Positions 6,239 to 15,380 of a stretch of 54,712 bases of DNA are shown here, piece after piece. Within the stretch, counting starts at the first letter, position 1. Each line of letters begins with the position of its first letter. The notes under the pieces were generated by a model, which saw only the letters and a list, made by a program, of their open reading frames with translations, searched no databases and was not told where the DNA came from. This DNA comes from Acidobacteriota bacterium (GTDB lineage: Bacteria; Acidobacteriota; Vicinamibacteria; Vicinamibacterales; UBA2999). Position numbers and translations under genes: made by a program. The DNA lies in NCBI GenBank assembly GCA_030650395.1, contig JAUSDY010000137.1, positions 1-54,712 of the forward strand, read 5' to 3'.

Positions 6239-8919
6239 CTTCCCCATCGCCATTCGCCGAGCGCGTACTCGCCATCGTCGTGCGCGATCCGGAAGGGCGC
6301 GACGCCGTGATCGGCGATCTGCGGGAGGAACACACCAAGCTATCGGCGCGGGTGGGCGCTGCGCGCGCCAGACGCTGGCACACGCAGCAAAGCCTGCGCA
6401 TCGCGTGCCGTTACGGCACGCATCGCCTGCTGCGCCGCGGCACGCCGCCCCGCCGCTGGCTCGCCATCGCCGCGCAAGAGCCCGGCGGGTCGTGGACCGC
6501 CGGCCTGTCGCGCGACGCGTTGTATGCCTGGCGCGCGGTCGCGCAGCGTCCGGCGCTGTCGGGTGTGATTGTGCTCACACTGGCACTCGCGCTCGCCGCG
6601 AACGCGACGACGTTCAGTTTGATGGATGCGATCGTCCTCCGGCCGTATCGCTTCGACGGGGTGAACCGCTTGATAGCGGTGGCCTCGAGCGTCCCGGGCG
6701 CTCCGTTTTACGACCGCGAAACGGTGACGCGCGCCGACTTCCGAGACTGGCAGCGCGATGCGAAATCGGTCGAGCAGCTGGCGGCCTTTGAGTGGTGGCA
6801 GCCGAACCTTTCCGGCATCGACAATCCGGAGCAGGTGCCCGGGTTCAAAGTGACGGCGGAGTTCTTCGACCTCCTGGGCGTGTCGCCGCGCCTGGGGCGG
6901 ACGTTTCTCGCGGAGGAATCAGAGCCGGGCCGCCACCAGCGCGTGGTCCTCGGCCACGAGCTGTGGACGCGTCGTTTTGCGGCGGACCCCGCGATCGTTG
7001 GCCGGACCGTCCGGCTCGACGGCGAGCCGTACGAAGTCGTGGGTGTGGCGCCCGAGGGATTCAATATTCCGCTTGGCGCGCAGGCGTGGGCCCCCATCAG
7101 CTACGACGCCGCGGCATGGGATGACCGGCGTGACACCAGCCTCACCGTGATCGGCCGCCTGGCCGACGGCGGTTCGATTGACAACGCACGCGCAGAAATG
7201 TCGACGATCGGCGAGCGGCAGCGGACCGCTTACCCCGAGACAAACGCCACGCGTGACGTCACGGTCACGACCTTTGCCTTGGGCATGAACGACCCGGGCG
7301 CGGGGCCGATGATCGGGACCTGGCAGGCCGCCACAGGCTTGTTGCTGCTGATCGCTTGCGCCAACATCGCCAACCTGCTGCTCGCGCGAGGCGGCGAACG
7401 CGCGCAGGAGTTTGCCGTGCGGCTGGCGCTTGGCGCGAGCCGCGCACGGCTGTTCTGGCAAACCATTCTGGAAGGGCTGACGCTCGCGGCGCTCGCGGTC
7501 GCTGCCTCGGTCCCGCTCGCGTGGGTCGGGCTCGGCCTGTCGCGGCGGTCCATTCCCGAGTCGGTCATACGGTTCGTGCCGGGCTGGCAATACATCCAGA
7601 TCGATTTTCGTCTGCTGGCGATCACGGCGCTGCTCGCGACCGTGGCGATGCTGCTCTTCTCGATCGTGCCGGCCCTGCAGGCCACCGGCACCGAGGTCGG
7701 CGATCAACTGCGACAGTCGGGGCGATCACTGACCCCGGGCCGCCGCCGAAATCGGACGCGATTCGTGCTCGCGGTCGCCCAGGTGTCGTTGACGCTCGCG
7801 GTGCTGTTCGGGTCCGGATTGATGCTGTCAGCGGCGGACACGGCCGCGAATGGCGCGACCGGTTTCGACAAACACAATGTGCTCATCGCCCAGGTCGACC
7901 TGCCCGAGCGCAGCTATCAGGACGCGGAGGGGCGCCGCCGTTTCATCACGCGCGTGCTCGAGAGCATGCGCGCGATCCCCGCGGTCACCGAGTCGGCGTT
8001 CACAAGCCACATACCGTATGGCAATGCCAACACGGACCGCGAGTTCCGGCCCGAAGGCGAGGACGTTCGCGAAGGTGAGGTGCGGCGCGCGGCTTACCGG
8101 CGTAACTCCGCCGACTACTTCGCCGCGATGCGGATCCCTCTGGTGCGCGGCCGCTTGTTCAACGACGGCGATCGAGCGGACTCGACGCCGGTCGCCATGG
8201 TCAGTCATTCGCTCGCGCAGCAACAGTGGCCCGGCGAGGACCCGATCGGCCGGCGCTTCAAGATTGCCGCCACCGGCGAGTGGATCACGGTTGTGGGCGT
8301 GGTCGGCGATGTGGTCCATAGCTGGTTCCTCAGGCCGGTCGATCGCACCGTGTACCGGCCGCTGTCGCAGGAAGTGCCCTTCCGCGCGGTGTTCACCTTC
8401 CGCACGGTTGGCGACCCGATGGCGCTTGCCGGCGACGTGCGGCGCGCGGTGGCCGCCGCCGACCCCGATCTGCCGATCGCGCAACTGCTCTCGATGGAGC
8501 GCCTGATGGAAAACAATCTGGCAGGGCTATCGTTCATCGCGAGCTCGCTCGGCATCGTGGCCCTCATCGCCTTCACGCTCGCGGTGATGGGCATCTACAG
8601 CCTGATGGCGTATCTCACCAGCCAGCGGACGCAGGAGATCGGCGTGCGGATGGCGCTCGGCGCAAGCTGGTGGCAAGTGGTCCGCCTCACCACGGCCCAG
8701 GCCTTGAAGATCACGGTGGCTGGCCTCATCCTCGGGGCCGCGCTCTCGTTCGCGCTCGGTCGGTTGATGCAATCGGTCCTGTTCGGGATCGTCTCGACCA
8801 ACCTGCTGCAACTGGCTGCGTTGGTGATCGGACTCGCGGCGGCGGCGCTCGTGGCCGCGTATCTGCCCGCGCGCCGGGCCGCCAGGCTCGATCCAACGAT
8901 CGCGCTGCGGGAGTACTAA
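6235..8919 (+). CDS. ADOP-type (acidobacterial duplicated orphan) MacB/FtsX-like permease
   Basis: An 894-residue inner-membrane permease. It has a cytoplasmic N-terminal segment (AVIGDLREEH), then a first membrane helix near residue 105 and a MacB periplasmic core domain. The first FtsX transmembrane block (LLLIACANIANLLLARGGER) follows, then a second helix/periplasmic/FtsX repeat ending in SLMAYLTSQRTQEIGVRMALGA and a final helix pair. The duplicated architecture without an ATPase gene alongside is the hallmark of the acidobacterial orphan permeases. MacB relatives transmit force for export of peptides, antibiotics or lipoproteins; the substrate here is unknown. It is coupled to padR, and a palindromic repeat begins one base after its stop. 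Confidence 0.85.
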   Translation: MTSPSPFAERVLAIVVRDPEGRDAVIGDLREEHTKLSARVGAARARRWHTQQSLRIACRYGTHRLLRRGTPPRRWLAIAAQEPGGSWTAGLSRDALYAWRAVAQRPALSGVIVLTLALALAANATTFSLMDAIVLRPYRFDGVNRLIAVASSVPGAPFYDRETVTRADFRDWQRDAKSVEQLAAFEWWQPNLSGIDNPEQVPGFKVTAEFFDLLGVSPRLGRTFLAEESEPGRHQRVVLGHELWTRRFAADPAIVGRTVRLDGEPYEVVGVAPEGFNIPLGAQAWAPISYDAAAWDDRRDTSLTVIGRLADGGSIDNARAEMSTIGERQRTAYPETNATRDVTVTTFALGMNDPGAGPMIGTWQAATGLLLLIACANIANLLLARGGERAQEFAVRLALGASRARLFWQTILEGLTLAALAVAASVPLAWVGLGLSRRSIPESVIRFVPGWQYIQIDFRLLAITALLATVAMLLFSIVPALQATGTEVGDQLRQSGRSLTPGRRRNRTRFVLAVAQVSLTLAVLFGSGLMLSAADTAANGATGFDKHNVLIAQVDLPERSYQDAEGRRRFITRVLESMRAIPAVTESAFTSHIPYGNANTDREFRPEGEDVREGEVRRAAYRRNSADYFAAMRIPLVRGRLFNDGDRADSTPVAMVSHSLAQQQWPGEDPIGRRFKIAATGEWITVVGVVGDVVHSWFLRPVDRTVYRPLSQEVPFRAVFTFRTVGDPMALAGDVRRAVAAADPDLPIAQLLSMERLMENNLAGLSFIASSLGIVALIAFTLAVMGIYSLMAYLTSQRTQEIGVRMALGASWWQVVRLTTAQALKITVAGLILGAALSFALGRLMQSVLFGIVSTNLLQLAALVIGLAAAALVAAYLPARRAARLDPTIALREY

Positions 8920-8920
8920 A

Positions 8921-8976
8921 GGGTGGGCACCCATTAAGGGGTGCCCTACAGATCCGATAAAGGGGTGCTCTACAGG
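8921..8976 (+). repeat. palindromic repeat, GGGCACCCC family
   Basis: One full imperfect palindrome, GGGCACCCATTAAGGGGTGCCC (8924-8945) bordered by GGT and TACAG, is followed by a right-half copy (ATAAAGGGGTGCTCTACAG). It begins one base after the permease stop codon. The same element lies at 33727-33755 and, shortened, at 36856-36880. There is no T-run, so it is not a simple terminator. Confidence 0.8.
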
Positions 8977-9001
8977 TTATAGTGTCGGCCGAGGACCCCC
9001 T

Positions 9002-10804
9002 TTGGCCGAACTCTTCCTTCAGACCTACAGCCCAGTGGCCGGCAGCGTGTTGCTGTCGGCCCTCATTGCCTCTATACCTCCGATCCTGCTGGCCATTTGC
9101 CTGGCCGGTCTGCGCATCGCGCCGTGGAAGTCCGCCATCGTCGGTGCGGCGAGCGCCTTTCTGCTGGCGTGGATGGTCTGGGGCATGCCACTCGGTCTGA
9201 CCTTTGCGGCCGCCACTCACGGCATGGCCTTCGGTTTGTGGCCGATCTGCTGGATCGTCTTCAGCTCCGTGATGTTCTACAACCTCTCGGTCGAAAGCGG
9301 CGACTTCGATGTGATCCGGCGATCGCTCGCGCGGCTCACTACCGATCGGCGCATCCAGATCCTGCTCGTCGCCTTTTGCTTCGGTGCGCTGATCGAAGGC
9401 ATTGCCGGCTTCGGCGCACCGGTCGCGATCACGGCGGCGATGCTGGCGGGGCTGGGCTTCGAGCCGATCATGGCCGCGGTGCTCGCGCTGATTGCCAACA
9501 CCGCGCCGGTCGCGTTCGGGTCGCTGGGCATTCCGGTGACCACCCTCGGCGGCCTGCTCGCGCCGATGCTTGGCCATGACACGCAGACCACCACGCGTGC
9601 GTTGTCGGCCATGGTCGGCCGCCAACTGCCGTTCTTCTCCCTGATTATCCCGGCGTATCTCGTGGTGCTGTACGCGGGCTGGGGCCGCATGATGGCGGTG
9701 TTCCCCGCCGTGGCGACCGCCGGCGTGTCGTTCGCGATCGGCCAGTTCCTCGTGTCCAACTATGTGGGCCCGGAGCTCACCGATACGCTCGCCGCCCTGT
9801 TCTCGCTGGCGTCGGTGGCGCTGCTGCTCAAGTTCTGGAGTCCCAAGGACGCCTACGTCGATGGCCGGCCGTCAGTGCTCGAGACGATCGTGGATCCGGC
9901 GTCGCGCGTGAGCCGGGCGTATGCCACCTACGGCATCCTGATCGTGACCGTGTTGATTGGCCAGATCGGCAACTTCGCCGGCATGTCGCAGTTGCAGCCC
10001 CCCGCCAACGTCACCGCGTTCCTGCGCTGCGGCCAGATCGGCAATCGGCTGTGTCCTGAGCCATGGGTCGGACAGCCGGCGTCGGTCGACCCGCAGCGAT
10101 TCCGCTTTCCGGTGTGGGAATTCAATTGGCCCGGCGCCTACAACCTGGTCGACGGCAAGCCCACGGCCCGCGTCCAGCGTCAGGCGCCGGTCGTGGCGAC
10201 GACCTCGCCCTACGCGCTGACCTATCGGCTCGATTTCCTGGCCACGGCCGGCACGCTGGTCCTGTTTGCGACGTTCATCGCGCTGATCCCGATGGTCGCC
10301 GCCGGGGCCCGCCCCGGCATTCTTGGCGTCGCGTTTCGAAAGACGGCCGCGCAGTTGCGGTTGCCGATCATCACCATCGCCTTCATTCTCTCGATCGCCA
10401 CGGTGATGAACTATTCCGGCATGACCTCGTCGATGGCGCTAGCGCTCGCGCAAACCGGGTGGATGTTCCCGTTCTTCTCGGCGTGGCTCGGCATGCTCGG
10501 CGTCTTCCTGACCGGCAGCGACACTTCGTCGAACACGCTGTTCGGCCCCCTGCAGGCGACCACCGCCAAGGTCTCGGGTCTGGATCCGATCCTGATGGGC
10601 GCCACCAACAGTTCGGCCGGCGTGATGGGCAAGATGATCAGCCCGCAGAACCTTTCGGTCGGCGCCGCCGGCGTGGGCGCGGTCGGGCGCGAAGGCGAGA
10701 TCTTTTCGAAAGTGATCGTCCACAGCCTGGTGCTCACCGCCCTGATGGGTGTGCTCGCCATGCTGCAGGCCTACGTGGTGCCGTGGATGGTTCCTACTCT
10801 CTGA
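9002..10804 (+). CDS. lctP: L-lactate permease family transporter
   Basis: A 600-residue transporter of the LctP family, which imports lactate (and glycolate in some members) with protons. The start is a TTG with GAGGA six bases upstream; a TATAGT at 8978-8983 may be the -10. Family features are the opening NLSVESGDFDVIRRSL, the glycine-rich signature EGIAGFGAPVAITAAMLAGLGF, and TGSDTSSNTLFGPLQATTAK near the end. Around 12-14 membrane helices are visible. An unusual soluble stretch of about 70 residues (residues 335-405, with two cysteines and WEFNWPGAYN) interrupts the helices. No lactate dehydrogenase or regulator lies next to it. Confidence 0.88.
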   Translation: MAELFLQTYSPVAGSVLLSALIASIPPILLAICLAGLRIAPWKSAIVGAASAFLLAWMVWGMPLGLTFAAATHGMAFGLWPICWIVFSSVMFYNLSVESGDFDVIRRSLARLTTDRRIQILLVAFCFGALIEGIAGFGAPVAITAAMLAGLGFEPIMAAVLALIANTAPVAFGSLGIPVTTLGGLLAPMLGHDTQTTTRALSAMVGRQLPFFSLIIPAYLVVLYAGWGRMMAVFPAVATAGVSFAIGQFLVSNYVGPELTDTLAALFSLASVALLLKFWSPKDAYVDGRPSVLETIVDPASRVSRAYATYGILIVTVLIGQIGNFAGMSQLQPPANVTAFLRCGQIGNRLCPEPWVGQPASVDPQRFRFPVWEFNWPGAYNLVDGKPTARVQRQAPVVATTSPYALTYRLDFLATAGTLVLFATFIALIPMVAAGARPGILGVAFRKTAAQLRLPIITIAFILSIATVMNYSGMTSSMALALAQTGWMFPFFSAWLGMLGVFLTGSDTSSNTLFGPLQATTAKVSGLDPILMGATNSSAGVMGKMISPQNLSVGAAGVGAVGREGEIFSKVIVHSLVLTALMGVLAMLQAYVVPWMVPTL

Positions 10805-10809
10805 AGCTG

Positions 10810-10978
10810 GCCAAGTTGAAAGTTGAAAGTTGAAAGTTCAAAGTTTCAGTCGTCAGTTCGTTTTCAGTTGAGCTTTGGGGCGGCGACGGTGACACTTTGA
10901 ACTAACACTTACAACTCAAACTCAAAACTGAAAACTGAACTTACAACTGAAACTTTCAACTTTCAACTTACAACTGTC
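10810..10978 (+). repeat. heptamer repeat tract (AGTTGAA and complement)
   Basis: The left part has AAGTTGAAAGTTGAAAGTTG and variants; the right part has the complement (CAACTTTCAACTTACAAC). The 176-base gap between lctP and the FHA gene is almost entirely this tract. The two sides could fold into a long imperfect hairpin. No promoter or Shine-Dalgarno stands out before the next start. Confidence 0.75.
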
Positions 10979-10980
10979 AA

Positions 10981-11616
10981 ATGGCGCACGCGTTCGGAGA
11001 TTTTGTGTTCGACGCCAAAGCGCGCCTGCTCACCCATCGCGGCAAGCCGGTCCACCTCACGGCCAAGGCGTGCGAGCTGCTGCAGCTGCTGGCGTCGCGG
11101 CGGCCGGATGCGATCGCGAAAAAAGAGATTCACAAGGAGCTCTGGCCCGATACATTCGTATCGGATGTCAGCCTGACCACGCTCGTCTTCGAGCTGCGCG
11201 CCGCGTTGGGCGAGTCGGCGCGGTCGCCACGCTTCGTGCGCACGGTGCACGGCTTCGGCTACGCCTTTCAGGTCGCCGACGGGGCCGAAGGCCAGGATGA
11301 GACGCCGTTCTGCGTCATCCACGACGGCCGCGAGATGGCGTTGAAGCGGGGTGAGAACCTGATCGGCCGATCGCGCGACTGCGTGGTGCGGCTCGATTCA
11401 ACCCGCGTGTCGCGCCATCACGCGCGCATCACCGTCGATGGCGATGCGGCGTTGATCGAAGACTGCGGCAGCCGCAACGGCACGGCCGTTGGCGGCAACA
11501 AGATCAAGGGCCGTGTCCGCCTCAAGGACGGCGACGACATCGCCATCGCCGGCATCAGCGTGCTGTTCCGCGTCGTGGACGACGCCAGTGGCACCCAGGC
11601 TACGGAATGGGCCTAA
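10981..11616 (+). CDS. winged-helix (OmpR/PhoB type) and FHA domain protein
   Basis: A 211-residue soluble protein. Residues 1-98 form an OmpR/PhoB-type DNA-binding winged helix (LTAKACELLQLLASR, then VHGFGYAF). Residues 115-205 are an FHA domain with the phosphothreonine-binding signature GRSRDCVVRLDSTRVSRHHA and the loop GSRNGT. FHA domains bind phosphothreonine, so the protein may join Ser/Thr kinase signals to transcription; no kinase gene lies in the window. The start is preceded only by repeats and has no Shine-Dalgarno, so translation may be leaderless, or the start may be wrong. Confidence 0.82.
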   Translation: MAHAFGDFVFDAKARLLTHRGKPVHLTAKACELLQLLASRRPDAIAKKEIHKELWPDTFVSDVSLTTLVFELRAALGESARSPRFVRTVHGFGYAFQVADGAEGQDETPFCVIHDGREMALKRGENLIGRSRDCVVRLDSTRVSRHHARITVDGDAALIEDCGSRNGTAVGGNKIKGRVRLKDGDDIAIAGISVLFRVVDDASGTQATEWA

Positions 11617-11690
11617 CGAGTTTCGAGTTAGAGTGCAGAGTTTAGAGTGTTGTTCTGAACTCTGCACTCTTAACTCTGCACTCCTTCGGG
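11617..11690 (+). repeat. inverted GAGTGCAGAG repeat
   Basis: AGAGTGCAGAGTT and AACTCTGCACTCT face each other across a short spacer, with further CTTAACTCTGCACTCC. The stop codon of the CDGSH gene (11670-11672) lies inside the repeat, so its last residues (GVQS) are encoded by it. Confidence 0.7.
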
Positions 11691-11906
11691 CGGATTGGCC
11701 CTCGGCCCGGGCGCCCCTTCGCCGGCGGTGAATCCGCAGGTCTTGTGCGAGCCGTCGCAAAACGGCTTCTGCTGCGACTGCCCGCAGCGGCACAACGCAA
11801 ACGGCTTCTTCGGCACCACGTACTCGGCGCCCGTCCAGTCCACCAGCTTGACGTCTTCGCCTTCGACCAACAGCGAGCCGTTCTCTCGAACCTTGATTGT
11901 GACCAT
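11670..11906 (-). CDS. CDGSH iron-sulfur domain protein
   Basis: A 78-residue protein with one CDGSH motif, CRCGQSQQKPFCDGSHKTCG. Its three cysteines and one histidine bind a redox-active, acid-labile 2Fe-2S cluster. The N-terminal half (IKVRENGSLLVEGEDVKLVD) forms the usual beta scaffold. Bacterial members are small cytoplasmic proteins of uncertain role in electron transfer or cluster handling. AAGGAA precedes the start. The C-terminal residues and stop come from the repeat at 11617-11690. It lies downstream of rho on the same strand, separated by another repeat tract. Confidence 0.88.
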   Translation of the reverse strand: MVTIKVRENGSLLVEGEDVKLVDWTGAEYVVPKKPFALCRCGQSQQKPFCDGSHKTCGFTAGEGAPGPRANPPEGVQS

Positions 11907-11924
11907 TGTTTCCTTCGCTGGAAG

Positions 11925-12019
11925 TGCAGAGTCAAGAGTTAAGAGTTAGGAGTTAGGAGTTAGGAGTTAAGAATATTGCGCTCGCTTTCTTAACTCTAAA
12001 CTCTAAACTCTGAACTTTG
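11925..12019 (+). repeat. heptamer repeat tract (GAGTTAG/GAGTTAA)
   Basis: At least five units of AGAGTTA or GGAGTTA run from 11935, followed by complementary TAACTCTAAACTCTAAACTC. The tract fills the gap between the rho stop and the CDGSH start and could form a long hairpin. It is related in style to the tract at 10810 but differs in unit sequence. Confidence 0.75.
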
Positions 12020-12020
12020 T

Positions 12021-13388
<1,368 letters not shown>

Positions 13389-13495
13389 GCAGGCTATTCC
13401 AAAAAGTGGTCAGACTCGGGTTGTCAGGTTCTGGTGAGGGTCGGGCGAGGGGCCCGCGGGAACGAAACTGGGGAACTGCCGGTAGTATACCACCA

Positions 13496-15163
13496 GTGCA
13501 TCGCATCACGCTGCCGCTGGTCCTGCTCGCCGCCCTGACGTTTTTTGCCGGTCTCGGCCGCGGGGCCATCACCGATTCGGATGAAGCCTTCTATGCCGAA
13601 TCGGCGCGCGAGATGGTGGCGTCGGGCGACTGGGTGACACCGCATTACAACTACCAGCCGCGCTTCCAGAAGCCGGTGCTCTATTACTGGCTGACCGCCA
13701 TCACCTACGTCATTCTCGGCGTCACCGAAATGGCGGCGCGGTGGTGGGCGGCGATGGCGGGCTTCGGTCTGGTGCTCGTCACGGCGGCGGCGGGCCGACG
13801 CTGGTACGACGAGTCAACGGGGCTGCTGGCGGGGGCGATTGTCGCCACCAGCTTCGGATACTTTTCGATCGGGCGCATGGCGCTGCCCGATCTGCCGCTG
13901 ACCTTCTGCATCACGCTCGCGATCTGGGCCGCGCTCGTCGCCACCCTCGAACAGGAGCGGTCGCCGCGCAACTGGATGCTGCTCGCGTCGCTCGCCCTCG
14001 GCCTCGGCTTTCTGATGAAAGGGCCGGTCGGCTTGATCATTCCGGCGCTGGTCATCGTTCCCGTGCTGCTGATCGAGCGGCGATCGATTGCGCTCACTCC
14101 CAGCGACATCGTGCTCGGGTTCTTCGTGTTCGTGGCCGTCGCGGTGCCGTGGTACGCGTTGATGTGGCTGCGCCACGGCAACGACTACCTCTACGGATTC
14201 TTTGTCGGCGACAACTTCGAGCGGTTTGCCACCGATCGCTTCAACGATCCGCGGCCCTGGTGGTTCTACTTGCCGGTCGTGGCGGGCGGGCTGCTGCCGT
14301 GGACGCCCCTGGCGCTGGTCTGGCTGGGGCCGCTGACGCAGTTCCTGCGCCGCCGCCGAGACGTCGGCACGATCGATCTGCGCCTGTTGCTGTGGGCGGT
14401 GTTGCCGCTGGCGTTCTACGCCTTCTCGGTCGGCAAGCAGCCGCGATACGTGCTGCCGATGCTGCCGCCGCTCGCGCTGCTGCTCGCCTCATCCATCGTC
14501 GAGCGCACGCAGGAATGGCGCGGGTTCGACGGCGCCCGATCGCGGCCACGCCGGGCCACGCCGGTGGTGGTCGGGTCGCTCCTGAGCGGACTGTTTTTCG
14601 TGGTCCTGGCGGCGCTGCTCTATCGGGCGCAGCCGCTGTTGATCAACGTGAAGCCGGCCTTTACGCTCGGCGCGGCCATCGTCATCGCCGCGGGGGGCGT
14701 GCTCGTGATTGTTCTCGCGCTCTCAAAGGGCTGGCGCGCGGCGCCGCTGATGATCACGCTGGCGTCCGCCGTCACCTTGCTGGCGATCCAGTATGGCGGG
14801 CTGTCGAGCGGCGGCGAAGACACGGTGCAGCAGATGGCGCGGCTCGTCCAGCAACATCGTACTGGCAGTGAAAGCGTCGGCACCTACGGCGTCTTCGTCC
14901 GCAACCTGGTGTTCTATTCCGGCATCCGCACGACCGACATCATCACCGACGATCAGGCGCAGGCTTTCCTTTCCCAGCCGACGCGCGCCTTCGTCGTCGC
15001 ACCGTCGGATGTGGTCGATCGTCTCGAGCGCGAGCGCGCGTTGAAGCTGCATCGCATCGCCGAGCTGCCGTACTTCAATGAGGCTGGTATCAGGGTGCGA
15101 TCGCTGCTGTGGCCTGACCCGTCACGCGACTTGACGAGGGTGGTGCTAGCCGCCAATCGGTAA
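13496..15163 (+). CDS. GT39/ArnT-type membrane glycosyltransferase
   Basis: A 555-residue integral membrane protein of the ArnT/PMT (GT-C fold) group, which transfers sugars from polyprenyl-phosphate donors to lipids or proteins on the outer face of the inner membrane. The first loop has the catalytic acidic motif DSDEAFYAESAREMV, followed by HYNYQPRFQKPVLYYWL, both typical of the family. Around 12 hydrophobic helices and a C-terminal soluble part follow. I start at the GTG at 13496 because it opens directly on the first helix; the frame is open upstream to 13406 but that part is not protein-like. Acceptor and donor are unknown. Confidence 0.85.
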   Translation: MHRITLPLVLLAALTFFAGLGRGAITDSDEAFYAESAREMVASGDWVTPHYNYQPRFQKPVLYYWLTAITYVILGVTEMAARWWAAMAGFGLVLVTAAAGRRWYDESTGLLAGAIVATSFGYFSIGRMALPDLPLTFCITLAIWAALVATLEQERSPRNWMLLASLALGLGFLMKGPVGLIIPALVIVPVLLIERRSIALTPSDIVLGFFVFVAVAVPWYALMWLRHGNDYLYGFFVGDNFERFATDRFNDPRPWWFYLPVVAGGLLPWTPLALVWLGPLTQFLRRRRDVGTIDLRLLLWAVLPLAFYAFSVGKQPRYVLPMLPPLALLLASSIVERTQEWRGFDGARSRPRRATPVVVGSLLSGLFFVVLAALLYRAQPLLINVKPAFTLGAAIVIAAGGVLVIVLALSKGWRAAPLMITLASAVTLLAIQYGGLSSGGEDTVQQMARLVQQHRTGSESVGTYGVFVRNLVFYSGIRTTDIITDDQAQAFLSQPTRAFVVAPSDVVDRLERERALKLHRIAELPYFNEAGIRVRSLLWPDPSRDLTRVVLAANR

Positions 15164-15182
15164 CACCCCCCTTCCTTGCTCG

Positions 15183-15299
15183 CTAGGTCTTCATGATGTT
15201 CTTGCCGGCTTTTCGGTTGGCGAGTTTACCTTTGCCCCCGGCCTTCTTTGCCGCGCGCTTCTTCGCCGCCGCCATCCGGCCGCCTCTAGTCTTCTTCAT
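15183..15299 (-). CDS. 38-residue highly basic small protein
   Basis: A short ORF with a perfect GAGGAGG Shine-Dalgarno at ideal spacing. The product is 38 residues and mostly Lys, Arg, Ala and Gly (AAAKKRAAKKAGGKGKLANR), with no hydrophobic core. It may bind nucleic acid, like small histone-like tails or ribosome-associated peptides; I do not recognise a family. It stands alone between the glycosyltransferase, which ends 19 bases away on the other strand, and the sulfatase. The ribosome binding site and codon choice make it a likely real gene. Confidence 0.6.
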   Translation of the reverse strand: MKKTRGGRMAAAKKRAAKKAGGKGKLANRKAGKNIMKT

Positions 15300-15380
15300 G
15301 GTGTAGCCTCCTCGGCGCGATATTAGTTCACGAATCGTGCCCTTCAGTGTTCAGATCGGTACACCTGCCGCACAGCACGC

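Noticed and set aside
10810-12019. CRISPR array
   Set aside because: The repeats are 7-base tandem units without spacers and no cas gene is present.
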